From NCBI GenBank assembly GCA_018524725.1, contig JAEUWP010000334.1, positions 1 through 64,000 on the forward strand: a DNA stretch of 64,000 nucleotides, written 5' to 3'. Below, piece after piece: positions 45,064 through 57,266 of this stretch (positions are counted from its first letter, which is position 1; each line of letters opens with the position of its first letter). The position numbers were made by a program, and so were the translations under genes. Origin of the DNA: Podaxis mareebaensis. Lineage: Eukaryota > Basidiomycota > Agaricomycetes > Agaricales > Agaricaceae. Below the pieces are notes generated by a model, which did not search any database, was not told the origin of the DNA, and saw nothing but the letters and a program-made list of their open reading frames with translations.

Positions 45064-47038
45064 TCACCGCCTTCCCGATTTGGGTGGCGTATCTGGGCTC
45101 CAATGCGATGAAAGTGGTGGTTCGAATTTAGGGCGGGGCTCTTCGTCATAGATGCTGTATATGCTCCCGATGCTATCTCTAATGACAATTTCTGGGGGCC
45201 GCCTGATTTCTCTCTGCGTCCATGAAGGTCCCGATGTGACGGAGCGAGATCTGGAGATTTGGTGCGCCTGGAGAGGTGCCCGAGGCGGTGACGGTTGACG
45301 AATTCGACTAGTGGAAGTTGGGTTCTGGGATCCGGTAGCTTCGTTACGCTCGAACGGCCAAGAGATGTTCCAACCTTTGAAAAGGAGTGATTCGTGAGAT
45401 AGAACGGGACGTGTCGCCGCGAATAGAACGACATTTGCTACGCCGAACATCTGGTAAACAGTGTCACTGTTTCAGAGTAAGTGCTAACTTTCTTTGTCTT
45501 CCTGCCCTGCTCTGCTTACCTGAATATCATTCCAGCGAGGGCCACATCCTTTCCCGAGGATTCTATCAACCGCGCAATCACAATTGGCAAGATTAGGACT
45601 GTATAAGTAACCTTCTCCCCATTCAGCAGTTTAATAGGCAACATTGGACCAGAATCCGACATACCGGATACCTGCAACTCATTAGTGTTTATACCAAGCG
45701 CTCACTCATCATATCACTTACAGCAGCATTTGCTTCGCAATACGAATAGAATGCTTCGTGGGAAGGCCACGCCATCTCTCGAAATTCTCCACCGCCACCC
45801 TTGTGAATTTGATGCGCCACCCATTCCTGATTATGTTTCCTCTCAGGCGTAGGAAAATCAAGGGATAGAGAACCAAGCTGAACACCGCGGCCAAGAGTAG
45901 CTGAGAGTCCGTCAACACCATAAGAGACGATACATATGAGCAGTCACTCACGAGCAGCCAGCCGAGTCTACACCGGAACAAGATATCATCAGATGTCCAA
46001 AACCTTTGAAGTATGGTAGGAAATACATACATGATCTGTTGTGTCTTATACTGGGGTGTTATCCAACACCAGGAACCCGAGATACCGTCTTGGTTCAGGA
46101 AGGGAATCTCAGCACTACTCATACAGGTTTGGGCCGTTATAGGGTACTCACGGTACGAGCCCAGTTTTTCTGTATCAAGAACTGCAGGGCCGGAGATGAC
46201 GACGGCACCGATAGCAGACCATCCACCGACCAAGGTCGCCCAAAGCGTGAAGACACTCAATCCCTCCATCTCCCAGAAAAGGAGGCAAAATGTGTGGGCG
46301 GCGATGACCTAGTCACGAACGAGATGAAATCGAAACTATAACCTCAAGGAATCCTGGACAGGATCAAACTTACAAAGGTCCAGAGCGCCGTACCGACATC
46401 AGAAATGTGCTTGAGGATTCCTGGGAGTAGAAGGACCATTCATCATTAGTTGTCGGGTCACGAGCCGATGATGGATACTCAGCAGAGACCTTGAGAAACG
46501 CAGAAGCTACCGGCCTCTAAACCTCCCCGCGAAACCCACTTCGCGCTCATGATTGATGCAATTGCTATTTGAAGCATGGGTTCAGCTTACCCAACACACA
46601 CCCGTTTGCAATGCAGCGATAAGAATGTACCTTGGAAAATATGGCAAAGCATCAAGGAGAAGAAGTACCCCGCAACGTGGGTTCGCAGAAATAGATGGTT
46701 ACTGAAAGCACCCCTCGTCTTGGTAGCCGATACCTGTGATTTCAAGGAAGTCTTCATTTAAAAAGGCCGACTCGATCGAGAGTAAATATGGAATGAAGAG
46801 CTCACAGTAATAGCTCCCAGCAAAAGGACTACAGCAGCCAGAGACAAACAGGAAGTCACTATCAGAACCTGCGGGCGAAGAATGGTGAACCAAACGATCA
46901 AGACGAGTCTAAAGTCGAGCCCCAACAGTATGCCTGTTCTGGAATGGTACTCACAATTACACCCCCAGATTCCTCCCGCGTGTACTCCTTCCTGAGGATG
47001 ATTTCGATTCCATTCGGCAGGTGATGTGTTTCTGCCAT
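45064..47038 (-). CDS. Seven-helix G-protein-coupled receptor, Git3/cAMP-receptor-like
   Basis: Eleven exons (47038-46955, 46868-46806, 46733-46631, 46564-46490, 46420-46374, 46308-46031, 45967-45952, 45900-45722, 45671-45665, 45611-45520, 45466-45064) give 448 residues. Helix 1 is VLIVTSCLSLAAVVLLLGAI; later landmarks are FLRTHVAGYFFSLM, SQGILKHISDVGTALW (with the Cys of the conserved disulphide just before), the loop segment GSWCWITPQY, LYPLIFLRLRGN and NVVLFAATRPVL. This pattern is that of the cAMP-receptor/Git3-like family of fungal receptors. The tail of about 110 residues after helix 7 is Ser/Arg/Pro-rich with possible phosphorylation sites. It should sit in the plasma membrane and signal through G-alpha proteins; the ligand is unknown. 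Exon 9 is 7 nt and exon 7 is 16 nt. Confidence 0.87.
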
Positions 47039-47770
47039 TCACTGAGTTGCTTAAAGTCAATAATCGTTTGCGAAGGTGCAACCAGTGCACGAGAGCGGTA
47101 ATGGATCTCTAGAGGACCAGCCTCAAAAATTTGGCGCGCTCGAACAAGGACCGGCCTTGGTTCGTTGTGGATGGGGGGGAAGGAGGTTGCGCTATCCCTC
47201 TCCCCGTCGTTAATGATGACCTTCCGGACATAGCCACTACTCCTTACACTCCTCAACACTGCGACCTGAACCTGTAACACTGGAGAGGCAAGTGTTGATA
47301 GGGCGCGAGATTGTAACAGTATTGCCGAACATCCAAATGGGTATGTTGGTAGGATGGATACATTTTCGGAATTGATGGATCTGACGTTTTAGAGGCCAGA
47401 TGGCAGGTCAATCGCGATACACTGGTGATATCAATTGAAGGCGGCGCATATTTAAATTTGGCCGCGAAAACATTCCGGAGCTCTTTATCAGCCTTGATGG
47501 CGCATATCAAAGACCTCGGCGGCCGCCATTTCGCCCCTAGGTGGAATTGTAGTGGCCCTTGGAGGACATTGGGCGCATTACGATCTATATAAAAATCAGA
47601 TAAAATTGACATGCGTGTATCACCCTCGTACATGCGCGACTGGCTACACTGAGTAATAGTATTGTAATCGATATAGTACACCAAGTCCGACTAATCTCAC
47701 CTTCAGTTAGGCACCGCCCAAAACCGGTAATCAACTCACCACAGATCGCAACCATTAAGGTCCGCATAAC
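47039..47770. other. Intergenic, 0.73 kb
   Basis: Promoter side of the receptor gene and 3' flank of the next seven-helix gene. Minus-strand open frames here lack hydrophobic or domain character. Nothing is supported. Confidence 0.5.
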
Positions 47771-49600
47771 TTAATGCCGAGTCTGAACAATGCGCGCCGT
47801 TGGCCGTATCGCCCTACGTGAGTAGTCTTCCAATTGGACTGTACGCGGCACCCTTTCCACCTTCACCGTTCGCTCAACTCTGACATGAACATCGAGTTCT
47901 TCAGAGTTGACTTGATCGAACGTTCGTTCTAAATCAGACCGGGGCAGCTGGTGTTGGAAAGGAAACGAACCCGATTGCGGGTGTTTGTGCTCGAATTGGG
48001 TTCTGACAATTTCACTGACTTCCCGTGGTGATAAGACGTCTTGGGTGATAGTAAACACGGCATCTTCGCTTTCCATTCGCCGTTCCCTCGAGGCATCTTT
48101 AGCACAAATATAAGCTTGGAGACAGGTGGTGAGCGGGATGAACGATCAGACCGTGAAGATGAATCAGAAGTCTCTGGGACATGATCCAAGTCAAACAGTA
48201 GCCAAGGGACGCCCTGATGTATCCGATGAGCTCGCAGTAGAGCCAAGTTAAGCCAAACATACGCTGCACTCTATCAAAATACCACGATCATTAGCCCTGT
48301 CGGGTGGTAATTACATTGGAGAAACTGACCTGAATGTCGGTAGAGGTCTTGTATAATATTAGATTGAGGATGTTTATTGCTATCGAAACCGGTGAATAAG
48401 TAGCTTCGGAACGGAAGCCGGTTCAAGTCTGGTAGTTACCTGTCAGTGCAATAAGGTAGCCGAGGCCATCATAGAGCATCCTGCAGCAGGTTATAAATAT
48501 TCAAGTTCGGTAAATGGTGATGAAGAACCCACATGTTGGTGAGTTTCCTCATGCTGATGACCACTTATAGATCAAAGCTTTGTAGCATGGGAACCAATGA
48601 AACTACTTACAGCGAACCAGATGACGATGATAATTTATATCTCAGTAGATAAAATACTGAGGTTGATGTCATGAGGACATCATATGTCATCGCAATAGCG
48701 TAGAAGGTCCAGGCTGAAAGATGTCCTTGTTTGTCGAACGCCCGGCAGCTGTCGTTTCATATCAGCTGACGCCCAATAATCGAACCCCCAAGTAATAGCT
48801 TACTTATGCTATACAAAAACAGGGCCCTTGCATGAAAGCAGAAATCTAGTGATCTGCCGAAGAACTCACAAATTCTTCGATGACCAGTGCTGCAGCGTGC
48901 AGGGTAAATTGGGGATCTTATAACGACCAGACACGAGGCCTACCTTCTCGCTCTAGCAGCGTGGATGCCCATTGTAACTATTATGGATGAATGCAAGTTT
49001 AGGGTGCGAAAACGAGGGTACATACCGAACAGGTAGCGAGATAAACAAACATGCCGATGAATAGGACCTTGCTGGAACGCTTGGCTAGGTTATACACTCT
49101 GTGAATGGTGTGTCGATGCATCAATTTTCACAGCTGCATTGGGAGGAAACCCACCGGAAACCAAGGATAGCCTGGGAAACCATAATCTGAAGGACTTGGC
49201 ATGGAAGACTTTGTGGGTATCATGTGGTGGCTGCTGACGGAATGAGTTATATTCACCTTTAAATATTGGAGGTAAGAGAAAGAATCTCTGGCATAATCTG
49301 GCGTCAAATTTTTGGTAGAAGAAGCCGATCTGAATTAAGACGTGAGTCTCTCTTAAGAAGATCAGGTTTTAGTAGATTCATCCTAACACTGCTTAGCGTT
49401 AGCACTATCACGCTCGAAAGCCTGTATGTGATGGAAAGCCGAGCGAGATGAGCAACGTGTAGTAAGCGTCATTAGCATGAAGACGCACCACAGCAATGTA
49501 AAGAGCACGGCGGATACCCTGATCAAAGTAGCTCAGTCAAAGGATGCTTCCATTCAACTATCTCGGAGAGAACTCGTACGTCAGTCGCCGTAAACGCCAT
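47771..49600 (-). CDS. Second seven-helix membrane protein, unrelated to its neighbour
   Basis: Twelve exons are well supported (49297-49257, 49186-49155, 49098-49026, 48977-48944, 48889-48870, 48808-48804, 48748-48611, 48553-48533, 48480-48440, 48379-48330, 48263-48152, 48096-47771) and read through in one frame for about 297 residues. Helices include VSQAILGFRVYNLAKRSSK, VLFIGMFVYLATC, AWTFYAIAMTYDVLMTSTSV, GLGYLIALTAINILNLI and ASLGYCLTWIMSQRLLIHL. An acidic and basic tail of about 110 residues follows. This is the pattern of the many seven-helix proteins of unknown function in mushrooms (DUF6533/6534-like), often with RVYAL after helix 2 or 3. The 5' end is uncertain: 49600-49580 and 49518-49489 are likely first exons, but the link to 49297 needs one more small exon I could not fix. 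Exon 48808-48804 is 5 nt. Confidence 0.75.
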
Positions 49601-51289
49601 TGTTCCCTGTAAAACCTCCACGCGGTCGGAGAGGTTTCCAGGCAGCTAAAGTTGAGGGATTATCAATGAGGCGGCCAGGAATATGAAAGAACCAGGTCTG
49701 ACTCGTATAGGGCCACGGAAATCGAGGCGATGCGGAGAAAGGATTGGAGCTGGTATCCTTCCGGTAACAACACGGGCTGGGAACGCTCCATGGCGATTGA
49801 CCCCGGGACTCGAACGACTACTGGTGAAGAGTCAAACACGGTGATTCACGGAGGTTCGAACTCTTGCTAGCTTAGCATACATACAGGGGAGCGGCGTTCA
49901 CCGTCAAACCCACCGTGATTTGGTAGGCGGTGTCAACAGGCTAACAGGAACCGATAGGTACTTGGTAGTCATGTTCCTTGCAAATCAATTGTGTCGCTTG
50001 ATGATGGGCTGATGGGAATTGTTGACAGTTGCATGTGGTCTCTGCCACAGCCAGAGACTCATGACCGTCACAGCCGGTTTATTCATACTCCGCCAAGCAT
50101 AGATATATAGCAATCATCTTTAAAGGGTATTAAGCGGCACTAAATGTGTCCAGCAGGGGTCGTGAGACCCCTCCGACGGCAGAATAGATGGGAAATTGAT
50201 GCCGGTGATCATCTGTGATCACAATCTGACTAGATTTGCACGTAGCTGGGCAGGACTTCGGGGGACCGGGTCGGGCAAAAGGGGCGGGTTCCGTCAGTTA
50301 GCACCTGATGCAAGGGATTCCAGACAACATGGATCATCCTGAGGAACGTTTTCGCAGCCTCGTCGGACATGGAAGAAGAGACAAAGAAACGGCGCCTGCG
50401 CTATAGTGTATCGGCTTCTTCGGGAAGCGGACCCTTACCCTCACGTTTCATCTGGCCCCAAGCCTCAGCCCTATGAATTCCTGCACCAAAACTATTTTCA
50501 GCTGTAACAATCCGTGCAATCCGTACTTACATGTTTACCATACGAACGTTGTGCGACCCAAAGTTATTTACAGCTGCCTATGGCCCGTAGACTGCTTCCG
50601 AAACAGCAAAAAATCGACCTTGGCAATCTAAGTTCCTGGGAACTGCTTACTATGGCGTCACATTGTCAGGGAGCGTGGTGGAGTCATCAATCAATGTAGG
50701 TTCGCTGGTTGGAACGTTTCGCGGAATTTGCTTTACCCAATCCTGTTGTGAGGGCCCGTTCGTTGCAGATCTTGCCAAATTCATGGGACAAGTGTATCAC
50801 TCCTATACCACAAGTCCCCACGTCGCCGTTCGATGTGCGTTGCATTTTCTCTTCATTTGTGGAGGAATGTATTTATAGCTCCATACTGCTTCTGGGTTCC
50901 TTGATGTACAGCTACGTCTCATCAGTCGAAAAAAAACTGTTGCCCCGCTGCGTTCGGAATATGCAAAAGATTGACAGAAGAATGGTTCAATGCCCAATCA
51001 ACTATAATCTGCCGCTTTACCTAAGTGACCTTATCCGTACCTCCAACGCTCGGCGGCAAAACTGCGCCGATGATATAACTGACAAACGTCTTGCGCCTCT
51101 GACTCGGTCTGCCAAAGATGACATTAACGCTGTGATTAAAATTACTAATAATTGTATGGTAACAATACTAATCCAGAAAGTTGAAGGCGAAATATATGAT
51201 CGACAGGTAAATCAAACTCGCTCTGCGGGTCTTGAGTCCCAGGTGAATGAAATGCCAGCGCCATTGACAAACGTGGATTAACCAGACAA
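49601..51289. other. Intergenic, 1.7 kb
   Basis: Promoter side of the seven-helix gene and 3' flank of the short transcription factor. A plus-strand frame at 50709-51281 is open for 190 codons but begins without ATG and has no recognisable domain. GTTCGAA-containing segments near 49795-49865 look like tRNA T-arms at first glance but do not fold into one. Confidence 0.5.
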
Positions 51290-52734
51290 TTATCGGGCTT
51301 GAGATGTAAGATGGAGCTGAATAATGCTCGCCCAGGTGGTGCGGCGGCGGTTCCGTTCATTCTCAGGAAGATGACTAGGTGGGGTCTGATCTGAGAGTCC
51401 CAGATCCATGGCCATCCTCATCGCCATTTGACAGTAATGTCGGAAACCTGGTTATAGAGTTAGAGAAGACTTATCAGGCGAGAGGAGGATGGGAACTTGC
51501 TTGGTATCCGTTCGTTCTTGTACTCTGACCAGGACAGCAGCATGACCGCATGCAAAGTATCCATATTCGGCATATGTGCGACAGAATTTAGGATGTTCTG
51601 ACCCAAACAGCCGTCGGTAAGAGAGCGGAGGTGATGGGATATTCGCTTCATACCTTTGCATTGTCAGCGTATGTTTCGGCAACATCGTGGAGACCCCGTA
51701 CGACGAGTTCAGGGATGTTGGTATACCTAGAGACTCTTGGATCAGAAAAAAAGAGGTGATACGAGGAAAGGGGGATATGGACACACCTCGCCGCCATTGA
51801 CGCAATACAGTTGGACATAAGAGGTGATAACCTCTGTTCCCAGAATTTCCCGAGCGTCTCTTCGTAGGTGATGAAATTGAACTCGGAAGCGTAGTGGTCA
51901 AAGAAGATTTGAAGGAAATGCGGCATTAAAGTCGGGTGAGGACGTTGGGGGTGCTCCGGGTCAAAAAGGTGGATATAGCGCGAGTCCATCGACTGTTGTG
52001 GATAGGTATTATGTATCTGCCGCAGTATATCAGCGGAACCGGGACCAACAATGTTATTATATCCCATTGAGCTATTCCTCGAGTGGTATCCCGACATGGA
52101 CGAGGAGTTATGGTGTCTGTACGGTCAATCAGCGGGCGGGAGAATTGAAGGCAACGGGTGGAGACATACCTCGAGTACTCCGACTGTCGCCGTGAGTCTG
52201 TAGAGTAAGGTGTATAGCGACCACTGGGGTCGATGTCCGGGGACACTAGACCACTGGGCTCCTTTGGCGAATGAGAGTTGGATCTGGGGTGGGGATTGGA
52301 GGATAGAGATGGACTAGAGGACCCAGATGAAGAAAAGGCATCGAGGGAACCACGAGAATTAGTCCTGGAATGATTAGCGATGACGGCGGATGCGAAGAGA
52401 TGGGGTCCAGGCTCACCTCTGATCAAGGGCGTACGTTGTCGTGGTGTTTGGCCCTGCAATTGCTCGACTCCGCTCTGCAAAGTATCTCTCCCTATCCTTG
52501 AAACGGCAGGGGATCTTGGCAGCCTTGCAGGCCTCGCACTTTGACTCCGGCGAAGGCTGTAAACATTTGATCTTTTTGAGACGACTGGGAGGGAGAGAGT
52601 TCAGCCGATGAAAGGGGAGACGATGGGGGACGGTGAACAGACCAGTTATCGCAGGAGGTGACGAGACGGGGGCGCTTCTTGTGCCCAGTGTTGTGCTGAG
52701 GAGACTCTATAATGAATTGAAAAGTGTCTTCCAT
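51290..52734 (-). CDS. Zn2Cys6 transcription factor, apparently short at the C-terminus
   Basis: Seven exons (52734-52643, 52584-52417, 52364-52170, 52116-51787, 51726-51654, 51597-51501, 51447-51290) give 370 residues. The N-terminal cluster has Cys at 28, 31, 38, 47, 50 and 57 (CX2CX6CX8CX2CX6C), followed by a Ser-rich linker and then the start of a fungal regulatory domain (PHFLQIFFDHYASEFNFI, SMAARYTNIPELV, MRMAMDLGLSDQ). The frame stops soon after TTWASIIQLHL. Relatives normally continue for several hundred residues, so the gene is probably truncated or broken at the 3' end. The intron 51500-51448 has a consensus GC donor (GCAAGT) that alone restores the frame. It may still bind DNA through its cluster. 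Confidence 0.83.
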
Positions 52735-54043
52735 CGGGAGTTGAACAGAAATAGGAATCAGATGTAGTATGGTGGGCTGCTAGCTATATACCTTGAGAAG
52801 GGATCGATGTGCGTCACACGGCGTAACGGACTGACCGAAAAGTAAGGTATAAGAAAATCAACAAGGTGAAGACACAGCCGGGATGACAGAAATGTGTTAC
52901 CTATCATTAGGGCGACCGAACGTCTTGCCAACAGCGTCCGATCGGATCTCGTCCCGACCTAAAAGGGTGAAGTTGAGATCAAATTTTCACACAGCCCATC
53001 TAGCGTCAAACCGCCCGAACTGCTGCAGGCACCCCGGGCTTCTCCAGCCGTTTCAGACAGAGTGGGTGACTGACAGACGCGCCGCCTCGCTTAGCTTGGT
53101 ATCCAACTGATGCAACTGATCCTGCTCGATTCGCAACCCCTGCCTTACGTTCCCATCACCCAAATCCCCCCCCCTCTGCCAACCCACATGAGCACATCCT
53201 TCGCCAGTTGCATGCTCAACTTTTCCTCTCGTTCCCATGGAATGAATGCCAGAACATTTCATTCAGTTCTCTAATTGTCACTCACACCATCCATCGATAT
53301 GGAATGTCCCATCAATACCCCAGAAATAATGCTGGCCACATTCGTCTGCTGTATCATCTTGTGTGCTCCGATTTACTCTGGCCTGCTGATCGCCTGGCTG
53401 ACTAACTCACTCCGCCAGCGCTGACGGGGGGGCGTTCGAGTCGGTTCGGCACCGGATCGCGCAGCAGACACGCTGGATAGCTCGTATGTAGGTGGCAAGC
53501 CTTCACCCGTGTCAGTGTGAGATAGACCATCGGGTGATCTCACGTGGCCCTATTCGCCGCGGCGTTCCTCGCTAGATGCCGCAGCCCAGTCCAGCCCGTC
53601 AGAATTTGGTCAGAATCCCTGTCTGTCGATTCGCTCCTTTCAAATCGCCTCACGACGTGAGGAGCATATCGGCCGGAGCCTTTGACTCCGCCTAGGACGG
53701 TTCACCTCTTACACACCTCGATCAGGAACCGTTATCACGGTCAATGAATAGATGCTGTTTGATAGCCACCTTGACTGATGACAGCCTAGAGCTGTAAATC
53801 GACCAAAGCTCTTTCTTTGTCCCGCTCAGTGCACCTACAATCCCTGTCCTGGCTGAGATACACAGAACCCTCAAATTACTGCCACGTGTTATACCAGATT
53901 CAGCCAAAAAGCACTCTCAACTGATCATGTCAAGATCCTCCTTGCTGGCACAGGTTCAGGGGTACCGTTGGAACAACAATCACCTTTCAGATCACTGTAT
54001 CAGTATTTCTGGGATCAAGGAGCCAATCTCATAAACAATTGCG
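52735..54043. other. Intergenic, 1.3 kb
   Basis: Upstream region of the short Zn2Cys6 gene and 3' flank of the transporter gene. A C run (AATCCCCCCCCTCTG) lies near 53163. No coding or RNA feature is supported. Confidence 0.5.
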
Positions 54044-56161
54044 TTACGATTGATCTCTCGTCCACATCCTTTCCAACTCCATCGACTCGCGCGCAACAAT
54101 GGCACTCGCCTCCTCCAGTCTAATTGTGCTGTCCGATGGTTCCTTGGCGTTGGGCTTCCACCTGAATTTAGACGACCGAAGACTGCGTAATTCGTCCGCG
54201 TCCTCATCTCCATCATCGGCTGAAAATAGCAATTGCGAGCCACCACTTCTTGGCATTGGCTGCACAAATACAGGATGTCAGTTTTACCGGTCTTCCAAAC
54301 ACAATCAGTGGTATTAATCACCTCTCCAAATTCGTCAGGGGCCTCTGTCAAACGAATGCGTTCTTCCTCATCGGCTGTGTCTTCTCTCGCTTCCCCTCCG
54401 GCAAAATCAGTGTCGTCGTCGTCGTCGCTCGTCACTGGGTTACCGTGGGCATCCAGTGGAATATTTGATTCCAGAGATTTACGATATTTATGGAACGTGA
54501 ACAGCGCGATACCTGGCCACTGTTTCAGCGTGCAAATCGCTCTAAATCTGAATATCCGCGGCTAGAACTCACCGCAGACAGTTATAGCTACACCGACGAT
54601 ATTCAACGGTGTCAACCGGTCTCCAAAGAACCATGATGAGATGGATATAGTGGTGACTTCCTTAGCGATACCAGCAATTGACATCGGAACAACGCCAGTG
54701 CGCTGGATGATGCTACGAAAGATTCGTTATCAGTACGTCGCGTTTAAGGAGCAGAATACATACTAAAACTCGCTCAGCACCATACAAAACGCGACGACCC
54801 CTGGCGCGCTCAGGAAGAAAAGCGTTTCGAGTATTTTTGTGAACTCCGAGAAAAACTCGCTTTGGAACAGGGTTGACCAGTTTTCAATGGCTGCACTAAG
54901 GATAGCCAGAGACAAACCCATGGCTGGTGACAACCAATATATGGTTGCAGCAGGGTTGTCGAACCCCATCTTCTTGTTCTTCAACATGACCTGCGTGAGA
55001 CTCCAGCGCAAACCTCCCATGGCACTTGCGCTGATCACAAATAGAAATCCATCCAGGATGAAATCCGTTTCCGTTGCAACCATGAGCAAAACACCAGAGA
55101 ATATCAAGAAAATGACGGCCACGAGTCTCCATGAAAATGTTTCCAGGCGAAATAGGAATGCGAATAGAAGTACGAATATTAGGGATGATGATTTACACAT
55201 AGCTGATCGGTATGACGTTAGTGATACTTCATAGTTGACAATGTTTACATACTGTAGAAAGAGAGCGTGATAGTCTTGAGAGAGAGATTCGATAGACCGA
55301 TATCTAGGCTCGTAGCAACTGCCGTCGGGACCGCCCTCTTGCTAAAAACAAGTACGTATGAATACCGCAGCAGCAAAGTTGGATCGAATAGGGCCGAAGC
55401 CAAGAAGAAATCTTGTTTCGTGTTGATGTATCACCGCCGAAGCACATGATAGAGAAGGACCAGACACGGCTCATGCCGTCAGCCCCCACGACTAGACTGC
55501 AGCCACGAACATTCTGGCCGCTGCTATTCGTAGGTTGATAGGCCGTGTGGTGGATAATACGGCATGCTGCCAGTCATTCCGCAGCAGCCCTTGCGACAAT
55601 CGGACAGGGTTTGCCATGTCGACTGTCAGCAATTGTGGAATATATATAAAATCTGCAGCCCAACATGGAGTTGTCTGGTGGCTGCACATCAAACTGTGGC
55701 CGAAATGGTTAACTCACCTATATTCTCCACGCGTGGGTACTCGTGCCGGACGGAAATGAACTGGCCATGTGAAACGGAGGAACGCAGCGAGGATAAACTG
55801 CACAAGCATGTGCATCGTGGTCACAAAAAGAGGGGCAGGGAAGCCATAGCGAGTTTTTGAGAACATCCATTTGTTGTACACAGACAGAATCGTAGCAAAG
55901 AAAAACCTGTGCTGTAAGCTCAGCCAAATACTTGAATATGCAGATGCCATGCGTTGATACGCACCAGGATAGGATGAATATAGCATTAATTACTGCGTTT
56001 CGCCACCACAAACGCTTTTTCTCCCCCAAGGTTGCGAGGTGGATGTCTCCAGGATGGTGGCCATGTGCATTTGGTTCAGTGTCCAGAAGGTGTTCTTCTT
56101 CCTGAGAAGGACGGGTATTTGGTGTGTGTTCTAGGTTATCAGAGTAGCGGTGTTGTGCCAT
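54044..56161 (-). CDS. SLC35C2/Ymd8-like nucleotide-sugar or triose-phosphate-type transporter
   Basis: Seven exons (56161-55965, 55906-55718, 55341-55253, 55202-54764, 54712-54573, 54512-54288, 54219-54044) give 484 residues. After a polar N-terminus of about 55 residues comes a TPT-type membrane domain with around ten helices: FFFATILSVYNKWMF, PLFVTTMHMLVQFILA, SLDIGLSNLSLKTITLSFYT, KSSSLIFVLLFAF and a C-terminal GVVPMSIAGIAKEVTTI. The closest animal relative is SLC35C2 (Golgi, linked to GDP-fucose supply) and in yeast Ymd8. The tail of about 140 residues is very acidic (DDDDD, GDEDADELRS) and cytosolic. The second intron is 376 nt, unlike the usual 50-68 nt, but both flanking exons fit the family without a gap. 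The last splice (54287-54220) was chosen for the acidic tail in the correct phase. Confidence 0.9.
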
Positions 56162-56712
56162 GGCCCATTACGCATAAGGAATATGAAGAGCAAGTGACAC
56201 GCGTGGCTTGCAGTTGCAATCATCAGAAGCTGACGCCCATCATTTTCCCACCTTGGCCAGTTCGGCTCATAGTCCTGTTAATTCAACTCTTGGTGTCCCG
56301 CTGACCAGCGCAGTGGTGTTTCACTTCACCGGGAACTGTTGTAAAATACCAACGATTTTATTCAAAGGTTGTTTCTAGGGATGTTCTGCAATCAGAATAG
56401 GAGTCCTTCACAGCCAATTCCGCCGCGGTTTTCGAAGATCCTCTCCCATCCCGACAACAGGACCATGTCAACTCCATGTTCATAGGGTCATAGAAGCGGC
56501 AGCACCTGGTAGTACCCTGTTTGTCTTACTGACCCACTCCATTCCCGGAGAATTTATCCCACCAAGGTAATTCTAGCGTCCCAGGGACGATATACCTTGT
56601 ACACTTTGCAACTGGATTAGTATCGAACGGTCCAAGAGTATAATAACTATTGTGATGTCACTCGGCACTACCAACAGGTATCCGCGGAGTGACAGGTACG
56701 AACGAGGTACAT
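56162..56712. other. Intergenic, 0.55 kb
   Basis: Promoter side of the transporter and 3' flank of MED31. No gene is supported. Confidence 0.5.
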
Positions 56713-57266
56713 TTACATTCCTGTCGACATTGCAATATCTTGATCACCTGTTTCAAGTTTCGCGGAAGTAGGATCAACAGTTGGCGCCTCATTGAGGCGA
56801 GTTGGGTCCCGCCTGACATGCCAGCGTTAACTGTACCTGTTCAGGGAACATGGAACCGAGTGCTCATACCACGTTCGCCAGTGATCGAATTGTTTTTGGT
56901 GCAAAAATTCCCTGAAGTAATCATCTTTCTTCATCTCAGATCGAAAACGGGCATGCTGCAAGAGTTCCAAGTGATGAAGAGCATGTGGATAACTGAGATG
57001 CCGGGTATAAGCGTCAAGTTACGAGGCCGAGGAATTCGCACATACTGGATGAAACGGGTATAGTCCTTCTCCTTCCAATAGAGAAGATATTCCAAGAAAT
57101 TAACGAATGCGGGATGTTCAAGGATGTTTTGCTGAGCCAGCGACTGGAGATAGAACGGGTTTGCCAGGGACTGGACGAACTCTAGCTCAAGCTCAAAACG
57201 CGCGCGGTTTGCGGCCTTCTGTTCATCGGTGGGAGTGGACTGGGGTTGTGCACTTGGATTGTTCAT
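56713..57266 (-). CDS. MED31: Mediator complex subunit 31 (Soh1)
   Basis: Three exons (57266-57046, 56992-56870, 56812-56713) give 147 residues. The core matches MED31 closely: [50 protein letters not shown], then [20 protein letters not shown] across the first intron, and FDHWRT at the second. MED31 sits in the middle module of Mediator and helps RNA polymerase II recruitment in the nucleus. A tail of about 30 polar residues after the core has no counterpart in yeast Soh1. A Gln-to-His change (FIHYP for FIQYP) comes from the splice position chosen; a one-codon error there would not alter the call. The gene is head-to-head with the UCH gene, 219 bp apart. Confidence 0.95.

Noticed and set aside
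46075..46165. Possible extra intron inside receptor exon 46308-46031
   Set aside because: GTGAGT and TAG are present, but the interval would be under 40 nt or break the frame; the open read-through fits the family loop.
49795..49870. tRNA-like GTTCGAA/GTTCGAG segments
   Set aside because: The five-base T stems do not pair, and no acceptor stem or anticodon arm can be folded around them.
50709..51281. Plus-strand open frame of 190 codons
   Set aside because: It begins with TTG rather than ATG, has no domain, signal or splice context, and its composition is that of non-coding AT-rich flank.
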